Made by a program: the position numbers and the translations under genes. Below are positions 43,344 through 53,390 of a stretch of 64,000 nt of DNA, in pieces (within the stretch, counting starts at the first letter, position 1; the number at the start of each line of letters is the position of its first letter). The stretch comes from Pseudomonadales bacterium (GTDB taxonomy: Bacteria; Pseudomonadota; Gammaproteobacteria; Pseudomonadales; Azotimanducaceae). A model generated the notes under the pieces. It saw only the letters and a list, made by a program, of their open reading frames with translations, was not told the origin of the DNA and did no database searches. Location: the NCBI GenBank assembly GCA_022822135.1, contig JAJECH010000018.1:1-64000 (forward strand), in the 5' to 3' direction.

Positions 43344-44837
43344 GTGGGCAAAACCACCGGCTTTATGGAGTTCGAGCGGAATACCGCACCATATCGACCA
43401 CCGTTCGAACGAATCACAGATTTTCGCGAGATCTACACCGATCACGACGAAGAGCGTCTAGCATCGCAAAGCGCTCGGTGCATGGACTGTGGGGTGCCGT
43501 TCTGCCAATCGCAGACCCTACCCGACAACCGGATGAGTAAGGCGGGTTGTCCGATCCATAACTTAATCCCCGAGTGGAATGATCTGGTCTATCGAGATCA
43601 ATGGCAAGACGCACTGGATCGATTACATGCAACCAATAACTTCCCTGAGTTCACGGGCCGCGTCTGTCCGGCACCCTGTGAGGGAAGTTGCGTATTAGGC
43701 ATCACGGATCCCCCAGTCACCATCAAGAACATCGAAATGGCGATCGTGGACAAGGGTTTTGCGAACGGTTGGATTCAGTCCAACCCGCCCAGTCGACGGA
43801 CCAATAAATCCGTGGCAGTCGTCGGGTCAGGTCCTGCTGGACTCGCCGCAGCTGATCAGCTCAATCGACAAGGTCACACTGTGACGGTATACGAGAGAGC
43901 GGATCGCATTGGCGGTCTACTCATGTACGGCATCCCGAACATGAAGTTAGATAAAGAGCTTATTGTTCAGCGGCGACTCGAATTACTTGAGCAGGAAGGG
44001 GTCGTATTCAAGCCAAGTAGTGATATCGGAGATGGCTCTAACGGCACGCTAGATATTCGTGAGCTAACCTCTGAAAACGACGCACTATTGCTCGCCACCG
44101 GTGCAACCAACCCGAATGATCTAGCTCTCCCGGGGCGTGAGTTGGATGGAATTCACTTCGCTATGGAATATCTAACGGCAAACACCAAAAGCCTGCTTGA
44201 TTCGAATCTCGAAGATGGAAACTACATCGATGTTGCCGGCGAAAAGGTACTAGTTATCGGTGGCGGGGATACTGGTACGGATTGCCTCGGGACAGCCATG
44301 CGCCACGGATGCGCACAGTTAGTCAACTTTGAGCTGTTTCCCTCGCATCCGCCGGAGCGGCGCTCGACTAACCCATGGCCTGAATTTCCAATGATCTTCC
44401 GCGTCGATTACGGTCATGAAGAAGCAAGTGCGAAATTTGGCGAAGACCCGCGGGTATTCGCAATCAGTACGACTGAATTCATCGATAACGGGAACGGCAG
44501 GGTTGCGGGTGTAAAAACTCTCGATATCAGCATGGAATCGGGTTCGCCTACGCCAATCGAGGGCACAGAAAGAGTCTGGGAATTTGATCGCATTTTCTTA
44601 GCACTCGGATTCCGCGGACCCGAGCATTACGCATCGGAGCCACTCTCGTTAGATCTTGACGGGCGAACAAACTATCTCGCAGATAAAGGTAGGTACGCAA
44701 CTTCCGCTGATGGCGTATTTGCTGCAGGCGACTGTCGACGCGGACAATCATTGGTTGTGTGGGCGATAAATGAAGGTCGCGAGGCAGCGAGAGAGATCGA
44801 TCGCTACCTCATGAGTACGACAACGCTCACAGGCTAA
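43344..44837 (+). CDS. gltD: Glutamate synthase small subunit
   Basis: A 497-residue NADPH-dependent beta subunit. Two Cys clusters near the N-terminus ('[10 protein letters not shown]' and '[12 protein letters not shown]') hold the 4Fe-4S centres. Two Rossmann units follow: '[16 protein letters not shown]' for FAD and '[15 protein letters not shown]' for NADPH. It passes electrons from NADPH to GltB for glutamate synthesis. GTG start, 7 bp after gltB. Convergent with priA; the stops are 10 bp apart. Complete and typical. Confidence 0.98.
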   Translation: MGKTTGFMEFERNTAPYRPPFERITDFREIYTDHDEERLASQSARCMDCGVPFCQSQTLPDNRMSKAGCPIHNLIPEWNDLVYRDQWQDALDRLHATNNFPEFTGRVCPAPCEGSCVLGITDPPVTIKNIEMAIVDKGFANGWIQSNPPSRRTNKSVAVVGSGPAGLAAADQLNRQGHTVTVYERADRIGGLLMYGIPNMKLDKELIVQRRLELLEQEGVVFKPSSDIGDGSNGTLDIRELTSENDALLLATGATNPNDLALPGRELDGIHFAMEYLTANTKSLLDSNLEDGNYIDVAGEKVLVIGGGDTGTDCLGTAMRHGCAQLVNFELFPSHPPERRSTNPWPEFPMIFRVDYGHEEASAKFGEDPRVFAISTTEFIDNGNGRVAGVKTLDISMESGSPTPIEGTERVWEFDRIFLALGFRGPEHYASEPLSLDLDGRTNYLADKGRYATSADGVFAAGDCRRGQSLVVWAINEGREAAREIDRYLMSTTTLTG

Positions 44838-44847
44838 CTGGTTCGTA

Positions 44848-47016
44848 TCAAGCCATTTCACTTGGGTCGACGTCAATCGACCATCGTGTTTTTCGTGATT
44901 TTGGCCGCATTCGTTCCACTGTTTTTAACGCCGCATGGAGCTGCCGCCTTCCTTTCGCGAGCACAATGCCTTGAAATCGAAACTGCCTGGCAACCCGGGT
45001 AATAGGCGCATAGGCTGGCCCTAAAACTCTTACGTCACACTGACGGAGGGTGTTCAACACCTCAGCGCAGAATTCTTCAGCCACTCGCTCTTCGGGACCT
45101 TCCGAACGAATGACCGCCATGTGCCCAAAAGGCGGGAAGTTCGCTTCCTCGCGCAGTCGTAATTCCGTCGCAGTGAATCCTTCATACCCTTCCTTCACAA
45201 GTGATTGCAGATCCTGGTTATCAGGATCGTAAGACTGTATCCAAACTTCGCCGCGCTTTTCCTCGCGTCCAGCTCTCCCTGCAACTTGGACGATCAGTTG
45301 TGCAGTTCGCTCCGGACCACGAAAGTCTGTCGAGAGAAATCCGTTGTCTGCAGCAATGACTGCAACCATGGTGACGTTGGGGAAATGGTGACCTTTGGCC
45401 AGCATCTGCGTACCAATCAGCAACCCCTCTTTGGCATGCTGGAGGCGAGAGAATGTTGCTGTCAACTGTCTGTTCGTCCGGACGCTATCGCGGTCAATTC
45501 GATGCCGCGGCACATCAGGAAAAGTCGCAGCAAGAGTCTCCTCGACCTGTTGTGTTCCGACGCCGAGGGTGACGATCGATTTTTTATCGCAATCGGGACA
45601 CTTCGCCACCGGTTGGTAGTTCCGTCCACACGAATGACAGTGTAACCGTTTGGTCGGAACTTCGTGCCACGTTAATCTGACATCGCAATCCGAACACATG
45701 GCGGTCCAACCGCACTCTTGACAAAGGTAGTAAGTGGAATGTCCGCGCCGATTGATCAAGATCAGGACTTGCCCGTCTCGATCCAAGTGTTCCCCGATCC
45801 TTTTTAGCAGCGGCTCACAGATGCCACCTTGAACATGCGTACGTCGCATATCCTGAATGTGGAATGATGGTAGTTCTGCCGAACCAGGTCTATGGGAAAG
45901 CTGGAGGTATCGATAGCGCTTTGACCGTGCGTTCATCACGGATTCCATCGACGGGGTCGCGCTTCCTAGAACACACGGTATCCCGAGATTGCGAGCTCGC
46001 ATCACGGCAATGTCACGCGCGGAATATCGCAATGACTCATTCTGTTTATACGAGGGGTCATGCTCCTCATCGACAACGATGATGCCTAGGTTCTTGAACG
46101 GCGTGAAGACCGCAGACCGCGTTCCTACGATAATCGGAATCTCACCTATCGCCGCTCGCGACCAAGTGTCGAATCGCTTCGCATTGGAGATCATTGAATG
46201 CATAACGGCCATTCGACTAAATCGTTCGTGAAAACGATTCGTCATCTGAGGCGTAAGTGCGATCTCAGGGACAAGCACAAGCGCTTGTTGTCCTTTACGG
46301 ATCACCTCTTCGATGACCTGCAGATATACCTCAGTCTTTCCGCTTCCGGTGATCCCGTCCAATAGAAACGTCTGAAACGTCTGTAGATCCGCCTTTATCG
46401 ATTCAATTGCAGTCCTTTGTTCATCTGTCGGACTGATGGGACTGGGGGTAATGATTTGCGATGTAGCGACAGTGGACTGCTTCACCATCCCCTTGTGTTC
46501 AAGGGCTTCTAACGATGTTCGTGTGACATCTAACGACTTTAGGTCTGACTCGCGGACTACCTCTCGTTCTTGAATCGTTTGCCATGCATGATGCTGATGT
46601 TTGGCGTTCGCTCGTATGGTCGGGGTGTTCGCTTGCCTAATTAGCGTCCATTGCTTTTCAGGTTCGGTTCTAGCGGGTCGACCGCGTATGGCTGCACTCG
46701 GCAGAATCGTCTCGAAAACAGAGCCTAAAGGATGATGGTAGTACTCCGACATCCACATACCCAAGTCGACTACCTCTTCACTAAGTAGAGGTTGCTCGTC
46801 GATGACCCGTTCAATATCTCTAAGTTCAAAGTCGGATCGTTCAGTAATTTCCACGACCACGCCAACGGCTCTACCATGACCGAGTGGTACGCGCACGCGA
46901 GCACCGACCATCGGATTTGGCATACCATGAGGAACTGAGTAGTCGTACGTGTCCCACACCCTTCTGGGCACGACCACTTTGACGATACTGTGCGCGTTCT
47001 CAGGCATGTCGACCAT
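44848..47016 (-). CDS. priA: Primosomal protein N' (replication-restart helicase)
   Basis: The protein has 722 residues from the ATG at 47016; a GTG 21 bp earlier and an ATG at 47007 are alternatives, and none has a clear ribosome-binding site. The N-terminal DNA-binding part is 'RRVWDTYDYSVP'. The helicase has Walker A 'GITGSGKTEVYL' and a 'VDEEHD' box. The zinc module is 'CQECGWTAMCSDC' with 'HCHSCG' and 'CPDC'. PriA restarts replication at stalled forks. It is divergent from rpmE with only 44 bp between the starts, so promoters overlap there or lie in the coding ends. Confidence 0.97.
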   Translation of the reverse strand: MVDMPENAHSIVKVVVPRRVWDTYDYSVPHGMPNPMVGARVRVPLGHGRAVGVVVEITERSDFELRDIERVIDEQPLLSEEVVDLGMWMSEYYHHPLGSVFETILPSAAIRGRPARTEPEKQWTLIRQANTPTIRANAKHQHHAWQTIQEREVVRESDLKSLDVTRTSLEALEHKGMVKQSTVATSQIITPSPISPTDEQRTAIESIKADLQTFQTFLLDGITGSGKTEVYLQVIEEVIRKGQQALVLVPEIALTPQMTNRFHERFSRMAVMHSMISNAKRFDTWSRAAIGEIPIIVGTRSAVFTPFKNLGIIVVDEEHDPSYKQNESLRYSARDIAVMRARNLGIPCVLGSATPSMESVMNARSKRYRYLQLSHRPGSAELPSFHIQDMRRTHVQGGICEPLLKRIGEHLDRDGQVLILINRRGHSTYYLCQECGWTAMCSDCDVRLTWHEVPTKRLHCHSCGRNYQPVAKCPDCDKKSIVTLGVGTQQVEETLAATFPDVPRHRIDRDSVRTNRQLTATFSRLQHAKEGLLIGTQMLAKGHHFPNVTMVAVIAADNGFLSTDFRGPERTAQLIVQVAGRAGREEKRGEVWIQSYDPDNQDLQSLVKEGYEGFTATELRLREEANFPPFGHMAVIRSEGPEERVAEEFCAEVLNTLRQCDVRVLGPAYAPITRVARQFRFQGIVLAKGRRQLHAALKTVERMRPKSRKTRWSIDVDPSEMA

Positions 47017-47060
47017 TAAACGACTAGAATTGCGCACGCTAATTCACTTCTCCAGCCAGT

Positions 47061-47270
47061 ATGAAACCTGATATTCATCCTGAATACCACCAAATTACGG
47101 CAACGTGCAGTTGCGGAAACACGTTCGTGACGCGTTCCACGTTAAAGGAAGACATCCACTTAGATATATGTGCGAAGTGTCACCCGTTCTACACCGGTCA
47201 GCAAAAGATCGTTGACCGAGCAGGACGCGTTGAACGATTCCAAAAACGGTACGGTACGACGTCCAATTAA
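47061..47270 (+). CDS. rpmE: 50S ribosomal protein L31, zinc-binding form
   Basis: A 69-residue L31 with the full zinc set: Cys16, Cys18, Cys37 and Cys40 ('CSC' and 'CAKC'). '[19 protein letters not shown]' and '[12 protein letters not shown]' are standard. It is part of the large ribosomal subunit. The cysteines mark the C+ form, so zinc limitation could be relevant, but no Zur-like site is visible. The stop codon TAA is part of an AT-rich inverted repeat (47265-47281). Confidence 0.98.
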   Translation: MKPDIHPEYHQITATCSCGNTFVTRSTLKEDIHLDICAKCHPFYTGQQKIVDRAGRVERFQKRYGTTSN

Positions 47271-47450
47271 TTTCGTTAATTCTATATAAATATACAGTGG
47301 TTTGACCCTACGTTAACGTAGAAGCCGTTTTCGCCGCAAGGGTTCGTTGAACCTTTGCTAAATTTCGAAATTCGGCAACCATTAATACGATAATCTTCAC
47401 GTCTACCTGTCAAAGTTGTAGACACGTTCATTACGAAATTCTGTTCAAAG
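47271..47450. repeat. Inverted-repeat-rich intergenic region between rpmE and the M48 protease
   Basis: This 180-bp gap, with the rpmE stop, holds five inverted repeats. They are AATTAA/TTAATT (47265-47281, 5-nt loop); a 14-bp palindrome CTACGTTAACGTAG (47308-47321); a 10-bp stem with one G-T pair and a 3-nt loop (47336-47358); a 12-bp palindrome AATTTCGAAATT (47361-47372); and GTCTAC/GTAGAC (47401-47423, 11-nt loop). The middle hairpin could end rpmE transcripts although no long T run follows. The palindromes could be operators for the protease gene. No RNA family is recognised. Confidence 0.45.
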
Positions 47451-48851
47451 ATGCCTAACAGCGCACCCGTTATCCGATTTATCGCTTTTTGTGCCGTAAT
47501 CGCGCTCACGAGCTTTGTGTCCGCTGGTACGGGTTCAAGGCTTTATAACGAACTGCTCGATAACGATGGGTTTTATGAAGCCGATGGTTGGCAGGCATAC
47601 GTCGAACGTATTGGTACGAAGCTGTTGCGCCATACAAACGCTGGTAACCGCAAGTTCTACTTTTTCGTAGTTGATAGTCCTGCGGTTAACGCATTCGCGA
47701 CACCGGACGCTTACATATTTGTTAATCGCGGGTTGCTCATTTTTCTCGAGTCAGAGGATCAGCTAGCGGCGGTCATCGCACATGAAATCGGCCACGTGGT
47801 TGCCGAACACGGCAAGAAACAGAGAAATACCGAACTGCTTGGTAAGGCAGCCGGGATCGCAGCCATGATCATGACCGGTCGCGGTGAGATGATGGACGTA
47901 TCTAACGCAACCGCGAAAACAATCGTCGCCGGCTACGGTCGAGAAATGGAACTGGAGGCCGACCAAATTGGAGCCGAGATCGTCGCAAGGGCTGGGTACA
48001 ACCCACTCGCGATCATCGACGCACTGCAGGTATTGAAAGACCAATCGCTGTTCGCCAAAGAAGTGCGAGGCCAACCCGCAACGTATCACGGTCTGTTCGC
48101 TACCCACCCACAAAACGACAAGCGATTACACGAGATTGTCAGTTTCGCTATTGGATCCCTACCGAAAGATTTGATCGAGCCGATCGACAATTTCTGGGGG
48201 CTTATGGACGGCATGAAGTTTGGTAGCGAAGCGATGACCGGGATGCTATCCCAGCATGTGTTCTTTGACAAGACCGCAAGAGTCGTGATTGAGTTTCCGA
48301 CCTCTTGGTACGTTCGCTATAACCAACAGCAAGTTACCGGCGAAGCGAAAGGCGGAGCGGATGTCGCATGGGCTGCTATCACGCGACATACACCCGACGG
48401 TGAGATTGTTCCGAAAGATTTTGTACGAGACACGCTTAAACGCACCGATCTCGAAAACGAACAAACCATAGACCTCGGTAACGGACGACCTGTGTATGTT
48501 GCGGAATTAAAGCTCGCTGGTTCAAATCGCTTTAGTTTGCTTGCTGTGGTGCGGTTAGGAACTGACGTATACACCGTTCGTGGTGAGACGGGGCCAAAAG
48601 GCGATGTCGAACAGTTCCAGAAGGACTTTATGTCGATCCTGCGTGGAATTCGCGACATGAGACCAAGCGACATTCAACAAGATACAACGACCAAGATCAA
48701 AGTAATCGTGGCTAAACCAGGTCAAACCTATCAAGATCTTGCGAACTCGACACCGATTCGTAGCAACGCCGTACAAACGTTGCGACTACTGAATGGCGAC
48801 TATCCACGCGGCGAACCGCGCGCAGGAGACTACATCAAGATTGTTCAATAG
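47451..48851 (+). CDS. Exported M48-family metalloprotease with LysM-like end
   Basis: A 466-residue protein with a signal peptide (residues 1-24). The zinc site is 'VIAHEIGHVVAEHGKK' (HExxH) with the third ligand in 'MELEADQIGAEIVARAGY'. The C-terminal 50 residues form a LysM-like unit ('KPGQTYQDLANSTPI' to 'PRAGDYIKIVQ') that probably binds peptidoglycan. The architecture is close to BepA/YfgC-like periplasmic proteases that control outer-membrane protein assembly, though the TPR tail of BepA is not obvious. It stands alone after the inverted-repeat-rich gap. Confidence 0.92.
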   Translation: MPNSAPVIRFIAFCAVIALTSFVSAGTGSRLYNELLDNDGFYEADGWQAYVERIGTKLLRHTNAGNRKFYFFVVDSPAVNAFATPDAYIFVNRGLLIFLESEDQLAAVIAHEIGHVVAEHGKKQRNTELLGKAAGIAAMIMTGRGEMMDVSNATAKTIVAGYGREMELEADQIGAEIVARAGYNPLAIIDALQVLKDQSLFAKEVRGQPATYHGLFATHPQNDKRLHEIVSFAIGSLPKDLIEPIDNFWGLMDGMKFGSEAMTGMLSQHVFFDKTARVVIEFPTSWYVRYNQQQVTGEAKGGADVAWAAITRHTPDGEIVPKDFVRDTLKRTDLENEQTIDLGNGRPVYVAELKLAGSNRFSLLAVVRLGTDVYTVRGETGPKGDVEQFQKDFMSILRGIRDMRPSDIQQDTTTKIKVIVAKPGQTYQDLANSTPIRSNAVQTLRLLNGDYPRGEPRAGDYIKIVQ

Positions 48852-48891
48852 ACGCGAACTTTCTCGACCCGATCCTAATATAACGTCGGCT

Positions 48892-49275
48892 TCATGCCGC
48901 TAGTCGGTTATTGCTTAGGTCCAACATTCCACGAATCACTAATACAACCACGGTGATCGTGATTACCAAAATCGATACAACGCCAAAGATAACTCCGAGC
49001 AACGAAGCTACTGACTCGAAGAACAAAATGCCAGCTATCGCGATAGCGATTACAAACGCTAGTAAACTCCACCAGAAAATCTGAATCTGCCGCGAGTAGT
49101 GCGACAGGAGTAACGGGTCGGAAGTGCGTATTCGTGCGAGGTACGCGATAACAACACCTACAAGAGTAGCCGCGCCACCAACTAAGAATCCGATTAAATA
49201 CAGAACGTAGACGACGTACGCCATCGACTTGTCAGTTGAAGGGTGTTCAAGGTTTGATTCAGTTGGATCGGACAC
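48892..49275 (-). CDS. DUF4870/Tic20-like small membrane protein
   Basis: A 127-residue protein with an acidic N-terminus and three to four transmembrane helices ('YVLYLIGFLVGGAATLVGVV', 'FWWSLLAFVIAIAIAGILFF', 'LLGVIFGVVSILVITITVVV'). It resembles the DUF4870 family, whose role is unknown. GTG start with GAGTGG upstream. It is on the same strand as PBP1a (75 bp downstream of its stop), but the two are not obviously linked. Confidence 0.8.
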   Translation of the reverse strand: MSDPTESNLEHPSTDKSMAYVVYVLYLIGFLVGGAATLVGVVIAYLARIRTSDPLLLSHYSRQIQIFWWSLLAFVIAIAIAGILFFESVASLLGVIFGVVSILVITITVVVLVIRGMLDLSNNRLAA

Positions 49276-49350
49276 GATTAACCACTCGTTAAGTACGTTT
49301 TCAATTTGAAATTCACGGGACGATATCTATTTTGGTTTAGTTCACCCGGA

Positions 49351-51840
49351 TTAGAAGATATTCTCAGGCGATACTGTGTCGCTAACGACGTCCCGGCGTT
49401 CATCAGCGAGTGCCGCTGGCGAGTTTTCGTCTCGAAAATACTCGAAAATAGCATTACTTTGATCGTGTGAAGCGAGCTGCCCTGTCTCCGGATCGATTCG
49501 AACGCGCACGATGCCATTAGGTTGTCGCAAAGGTTGATCAGGTACGTCGAGAAGCGCTCGTCGCATGAAGTTCATCCAAATCAATAGAGGTCGAGTCGAT
49601 CCGTACTCAAATCGACCGAGTGATTGTTGTTGAGGAAATCCCACCCATACCGTTGCTACGAGCTGCGGGTGAAAACCGTTAAACCAAGTGTCGAGTGCTT
49701 CGTCCGTTGTGCCAGTCTTACCCGCAAGGTCATCGCGGTCGAGCGCAAGCGCTTTACTGCCCGTACCACGCCGTACAACGTCCCGCAGCATCGAGTTCAT
49801 TAAGAACGCATTACGCGGATCGATAACTCGCGGAGCAAGTAATCGCGGAGTTTCTCCCAGACCCACGCTACCAACTTCGCCATTAACTGACGCTTGGAGT
49901 CCGGCGGTTTCCTCGCATTCAGCGCATACGATTGGATATCGTGGTTCATAAATTACCGAACCGTCTTTTCCGATTACCTTATTGATTAAGTGTGGCTGAA
50001 TCTTGTAGCCGCCATTCGCAAACACACTGTAGGCGGACGCCATTTCAAGCGGACTGTAGGCGAGACTACCTCCGCCAATTGCAACTTGTGTATTACTGGG
50101 CATCTGGGTCGTATCGAAGCCGAAGCGTGGAAGATAGTCGATGACTTTGTCTCCACCAACGCTTGTCAACACTCGTATCGAAACGAGATTAATTGACCGC
50201 ATCAGTGCCTCACGAAGTCGGGTAGGACCTTGGTAGGTGCCACCGTCATTCTTTGGTCGGTATGAGCCTTCCATAGACGGATCCTCGAACACTAACGGTG
50301 CATCAAGAAATACCGTCGCGGGTGTCACACCATTGTGGAGCGCGGCGGAATATACGAACGGTTTGAAACTTGATCCAGGTTGTCGGCGTGCCTGTGTCGC
50401 ATGGTTGTACTGATTGATTTCAAAACTGTAGCCGCCTACCAACGCACTTAATCCACCAGTATCGGGATCGACTGCGACAATCGCTCCTGAGACGGCCGGA
50501 ATTTGACCGAGTACCCATTCACCATCTTCTAAACGTGTTCGAATGACATCACCGACTCTGAGTACATCGGATGCCTTGGTCGGATCAACCCCGACGTACG
50601 CATCGTCCAGAGCCTTTTTAGCCCACGAAATTCCTTCCCACGGGATCGTCTCTACGCTCCCATTCGCTCGGAGTATCGTCGCTGATTGGGTCTCTAAGCT
50701 AAGGACTGCCGCGGGTTCGAAGTCGTAAATCGCAGAGTACGAATCCAACGCTTCAAGCATGCTCTCAACCGGCATCGAGGCATCAATGCGACCTTCCGGG
50801 CCTCGATACCCGTACTGGCGATCGTAGACTTCTAACTCAGATCGGATCGCTTGTTGTGCTGCTGCTTGCTGCTCCAAATCAATCGACGTATAGATCGAAA
50901 AACCTGTGTAAATGTCATCACCGTAGAGATTGACTAGCTCCTTCCGAGCGATCTCTGCGGGATACGGCGCATGTAGATCTAATTGAGGGGTGTAAACCTT
51001 CGCGGTTATCGGCGTTGCGACCGCTTCTTCATACTCATCAAGCGTGATAACACTTGCATCCCGCATCCTACGCAATACGAGATTCCGACGGTCAAGCGCC
51101 CATTCAGGCCCGTTGATAGGGTTACCGGCTTCTGGTCGTTTAGGCACTCCCGCCAGCATCGCTAACTGAGGGAGCGTCAGTTCGCTGGGCGCCTTGTTGT
51201 AATAGGTATATGAAGCGGCTTGTACCCCATACGCGCGTTTGCCAAACGGTACTACGTTGACGTAAAGTTCGAGAATCTCATCTTTCGTAAGTTCACGTTC
51301 GATCTTGAGCGCCAAGAGCATTTCCTTGACTTTACGAATAACCGTTTTGTCGCGCGAAAGATCAGCAACGTTACGAGGGAGTTGCATCGTGATCGTCGAC
51401 GCACCTCGTACAACTTCTGGTTCAAATAGGAGCTCGACCATATCGTTCGCAAGGGAAATCCAGTCGATTCCACTATGGCTATAGAAACGTTTGTCCTCAG
51501 TGGCGATCACTCCTTTTAAATACAGGTCTGGCGCATCGTCAAGGGCAATGGGAATCAATCGGCGCTCGCCAAACTCCGCGATTAACTTTCCATCGTGCGT
51601 CAGAATCCGTAGCGGTGTCTCGTATCGATAGTGTCGGTAAGACTCCGCCTCTGGCAGTTGGGGGTCTAGATACAGAAATAGCGCCGCAAGGTTTACTGCT
51701 AGCGCACACACACCGACGCTTGAAATCCAGGCAGCTGCCTTCAATAGCCGACGAGGACGCTCGACGTTATTGACGCCGCGCCGAGTAAATCTCTTAGCTA
51801 ACTTCGACAGGTCCACGATCTGATAAGACCACCCCAACAA
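49351..51840 (-). CDS. mrcA: Class A penicillin-binding protein 1A
   Basis: An 829-residue bifunctional peptidoglycan synthase. One transmembrane helix lies near residues 32-52. The glycosyltransferase has 'ATEDKRFYSHSGID' with the catalytic Glu. The transpeptidase has the SxxK motif 'PGSSFKPFVYSA', an SxN in 'MRSINLVS' and 'GKTGTTDEALDTWF'. The 830-residue length suits PBP1a. The start is uncertain: TTG at 51840 is the longest, with a GTG at 51816 as an alternative and no ATG nearby. It builds cell wall at the inner membrane. A 292-bp gap without recognisable features follows (51841-52132). Confidence 0.96.
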   Translation of the reverse strand: MLGWSYQIVDLSKLAKRFTRRGVNNVERPRRLLKAAAWISSVGVCALAVNLAALFLYLDPQLPEAESYRHYRYETPLRILTHDGKLIAEFGERRLIPIALDDAPDLYLKGVIATEDKRFYSHSGIDWISLANDMVELLFEPEVVRGASTITMQLPRNVADLSRDKTVIRKVKEMLLALKIERELTKDEILELYVNVVPFGKRAYGVQAASYTYYNKAPSELTLPQLAMLAGVPKRPEAGNPINGPEWALDRRNLVLRRMRDASVITLDEYEEAVATPITAKVYTPQLDLHAPYPAEIARKELVNLYGDDIYTGFSIYTSIDLEQQAAAQQAIRSELEVYDRQYGYRGPEGRIDASMPVESMLEALDSYSAIYDFEPAAVLSLETQSATILRANGSVETIPWEGISWAKKALDDAYVGVDPTKASDVLRVGDVIRTRLEDGEWVLGQIPAVSGAIVAVDPDTGGLSALVGGYSFEINQYNHATQARRQPGSSFKPFVYSAALHNGVTPATVFLDAPLVFEDPSMEGSYRPKNDGGTYQGPTRLREALMRSINLVSIRVLTSVGGDKVIDYLPRFGFDTTQMPSNTQVAIGGGSLAYSPLEMASAYSVFANGGYKIQPHLINKVIGKDGSVIYEPRYPIVCAECEETAGLQASVNGEVGSVGLGETPRLLAPRVIDPRNAFLMNSMLRDVVRRGTGSKALALDRDDLAGKTGTTDEALDTWFNGFHPQLVATVWVGFPQQQSLGRFEYGSTRPLLIWMNFMRRALLDVPDQPLRQPNGIVRVRIDPETGQLASHDQSNAIFEYFRDENSPAALADERRDVVSDTVSPENIF

Positions 51841-52132
51841 AGAAATTATGTAACGGTGACCTGCTACTCAACAAGCCTCAACAAACCAACACGTGCGACA
51901 CTTATCAAGTTGGGTAGTTCACTTAGTCCCCAATCGCACATTCGACACGATCACTTTGCCAAATCTGATATACATACCTATTCACCATAAACTCATTCGA
52001 TCGGTAATCTAAACGGGCTCTCTAGCGTGCCGGACTCGGATAAGGAAGATCAATCAGTCGAATCCGCTTCTGCACCGCGCGAGTAAATTTCGAAGGACAC
52101 ACGGTAGGAATGCGCTTCATTTGATCGCAACG
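51841..52132. other. Intergenic gap, nothing assigned
   Basis: This 292-bp gap between PBP1a and the secretin-like lipoprotein gene has no convincing open frame, hairpin or known element. Both flanking genes are on the minus strand, so the PBP1a promoter and the end of the ECF operon must lie here. Many Gammaproteobacteria have pilMNOPQ in this place. Confidence 0.5.
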
Positions 52133-52873
52133 TCATGTAGATTGATCAGTCGATTCTTCAATATGAAGTACAACGAATACAGTCCGCTCATCAATCGTCA
52201 TGGAGCCGAGGACGACTGTCTGCCCAGCGTAGAAACTGAATGATGTCCTAATTTCACCTTGTCCCATTGTGATGTTGAGGGACATCTTTGCGTCCTGCAG
52301 TATTTCTCCGGAGATCCGATAGGTTTGACGACTTCGTACTGGCGTTGCAGACGCGTTGAGTCGATCGATATGTCGATTCACATTTACTTCGAACCTGCCA
52401 GTTGATGCGGTGACATGCGCTTCCCCGATCAATGTATATCCTTCAAAACGGAAAACTTTGCGCAGCTCTTGCTCGACTACCTCAAGTCTAGGGTCGTTTG
52501 TTGCAGTGCCGTTCGCATCAACAATTTGAAAATGCAATCGAAACTGTTGTTCAGACCGACCAGCGTCGAATTCTGTAAGCATGCGACCGATCTTGTCGAG
52601 GTTATCTGGCGTCTCCCGAACGCTGATTAGCGGGGTGCCTATGAAATACGAAAGAGCGCCGGGAGCACCCGGTCGATCTACGTAGACGTAAGGGCCGACG
52701 AGTGCTGCTGCTTCACTCGGTTCCATGTGTTGAAGTTTGAACGTTCGTGTCTCAAGTTCAACACCAACCCAGCTTGGTTTTGGTAGAGACCCAGCATCTG
52801 ATGTGTCAGATGGATTACACCCAGCGATCGCAACTATGAACACGATCAGTGGAAGACTCAGTAGCTTCGTCAT
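52133..52873 (-). CDS. Secretin-N-domain-like lipoprotein
   Basis: The protein has 246 residues from the ATG at 52873, giving a clean lipobox (Cys19, 'VAIAGCNPSD') with AGGA upstream. Two parts resemble fragments of type II/IV secretins: 'FKLQHMEPSEAAALVGPYV' and 'NLDKIGRMLTEFDA' look like a secretin N-domain, and 'GQTVVLGSMTIDERTVFVV' resembles the strand pattern near secretin barrels. The real barrel is absent. It is the third gene of the ECF operon, 10 bp after the anti-sigma gene, and probably sits in the outer or inner membrane as an adaptor. The secretin relation is by eye only. Confidence 0.75.
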   Translation of the reverse strand: MTKLLSLPLIVFIVAIAGCNPSDTSDAGSLPKPSWVGVELETRTFKLQHMEPSEAAALVGPYVYVDRPGAPGALSYFIGTPLISVRETPDNLDKIGRMLTEFDAGRSEQQFRLHFQIVDANGTATNDPRLEVVEQELRKVFRFEGYTLIGEAHVTASTGRFEVNVNRHIDRLNASATPVRSRQTYRISGEILQDAKMSLNITMGQGEIRTSFSFYAGQTVVLGSMTIDERTVFVVLHIEESTDQST

Positions 52874-52883
52874 GTGTGAAGTC

Positions 52884-53390
52884 CTAAAAATGCCAGTAAA
52901 TCTTGACGTTTGGATTGTCCGTTTGAACGATAGCAAAGTCGTTCTTTGAGGTAACGGTTAGCTTGGTTTCGGCCGTCATTGGCGCGGGTGGTATCGTCTT
53001 TTGAAAGGTCGGGGTAGTACGAAACAGACTTCCAAATAAGACAGTCACCGTGACGGTCGCGATCAACACACTCACCACCGACCATTTAATCGCGGGTGTG
53101 TTAGAAAACCAATGTAGAACATCCGCAAGCAAGTTCGTTCGAATTGAATCGGCTTCCGCCACGACCTGGCGCGCATCGATCTGTATCTTCCGGTTGAGCA
53201 CTGAATCCAGTGTGACATAACCATCGAGAATCAATCGCGATATTTTCTGACAGTGCTCGCACTCTTGGATGTGCTTTGCGAGATCGGTATCCAGCGTACC
53301 GCGAAGTTCCGCGAGATCTGCTTCCAACAAAGATTGTCTCGGCAGGTCGCACGCCTCTGACAAATCGAGATTGTCGTGTCGTTCGCTCAT
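52884..53390 (-). CDS. Anti-sigma factor, zinc-finger type with one transmembrane helix
   Basis: A 168-residue membrane protein. The anti-sigma zinc domain has His40-x3-Cys44-x2-Cys47 ('KHIQECEHCQKIS'). One transmembrane helix lies near residues 97-117 ('WSVVSVLIATVTVTVLFGSL'), followed by a short periplasmic tail. It should hold the ECF sigma factor, encoded immediately upstream (4-bp overlap), until an envelope signal arrives. The signal is unknown. Confidence 0.9.
   Translation of the reverse strand: MSERHDNLDLSEACDLPRQSLLEADLAELRGTLDTDLAKHIQECEHCQKISRLILDGYVTLDSVLNRKIQIDARQVVAEADSIRTNLLADVLHWFSNTPAIKWSVVSVLIATVTVTVLFGSLFRTTPTFQKTIPPAPMTAETKLTVTSKNDFAIVQTDNPNVKIYWHF

Noticed and set aside
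49278-49517. 79-residue minus-strand reading overlapping the PBP1a 3' end
   Set aside because: Most of it lies in the PBP1a coding end in another frame.
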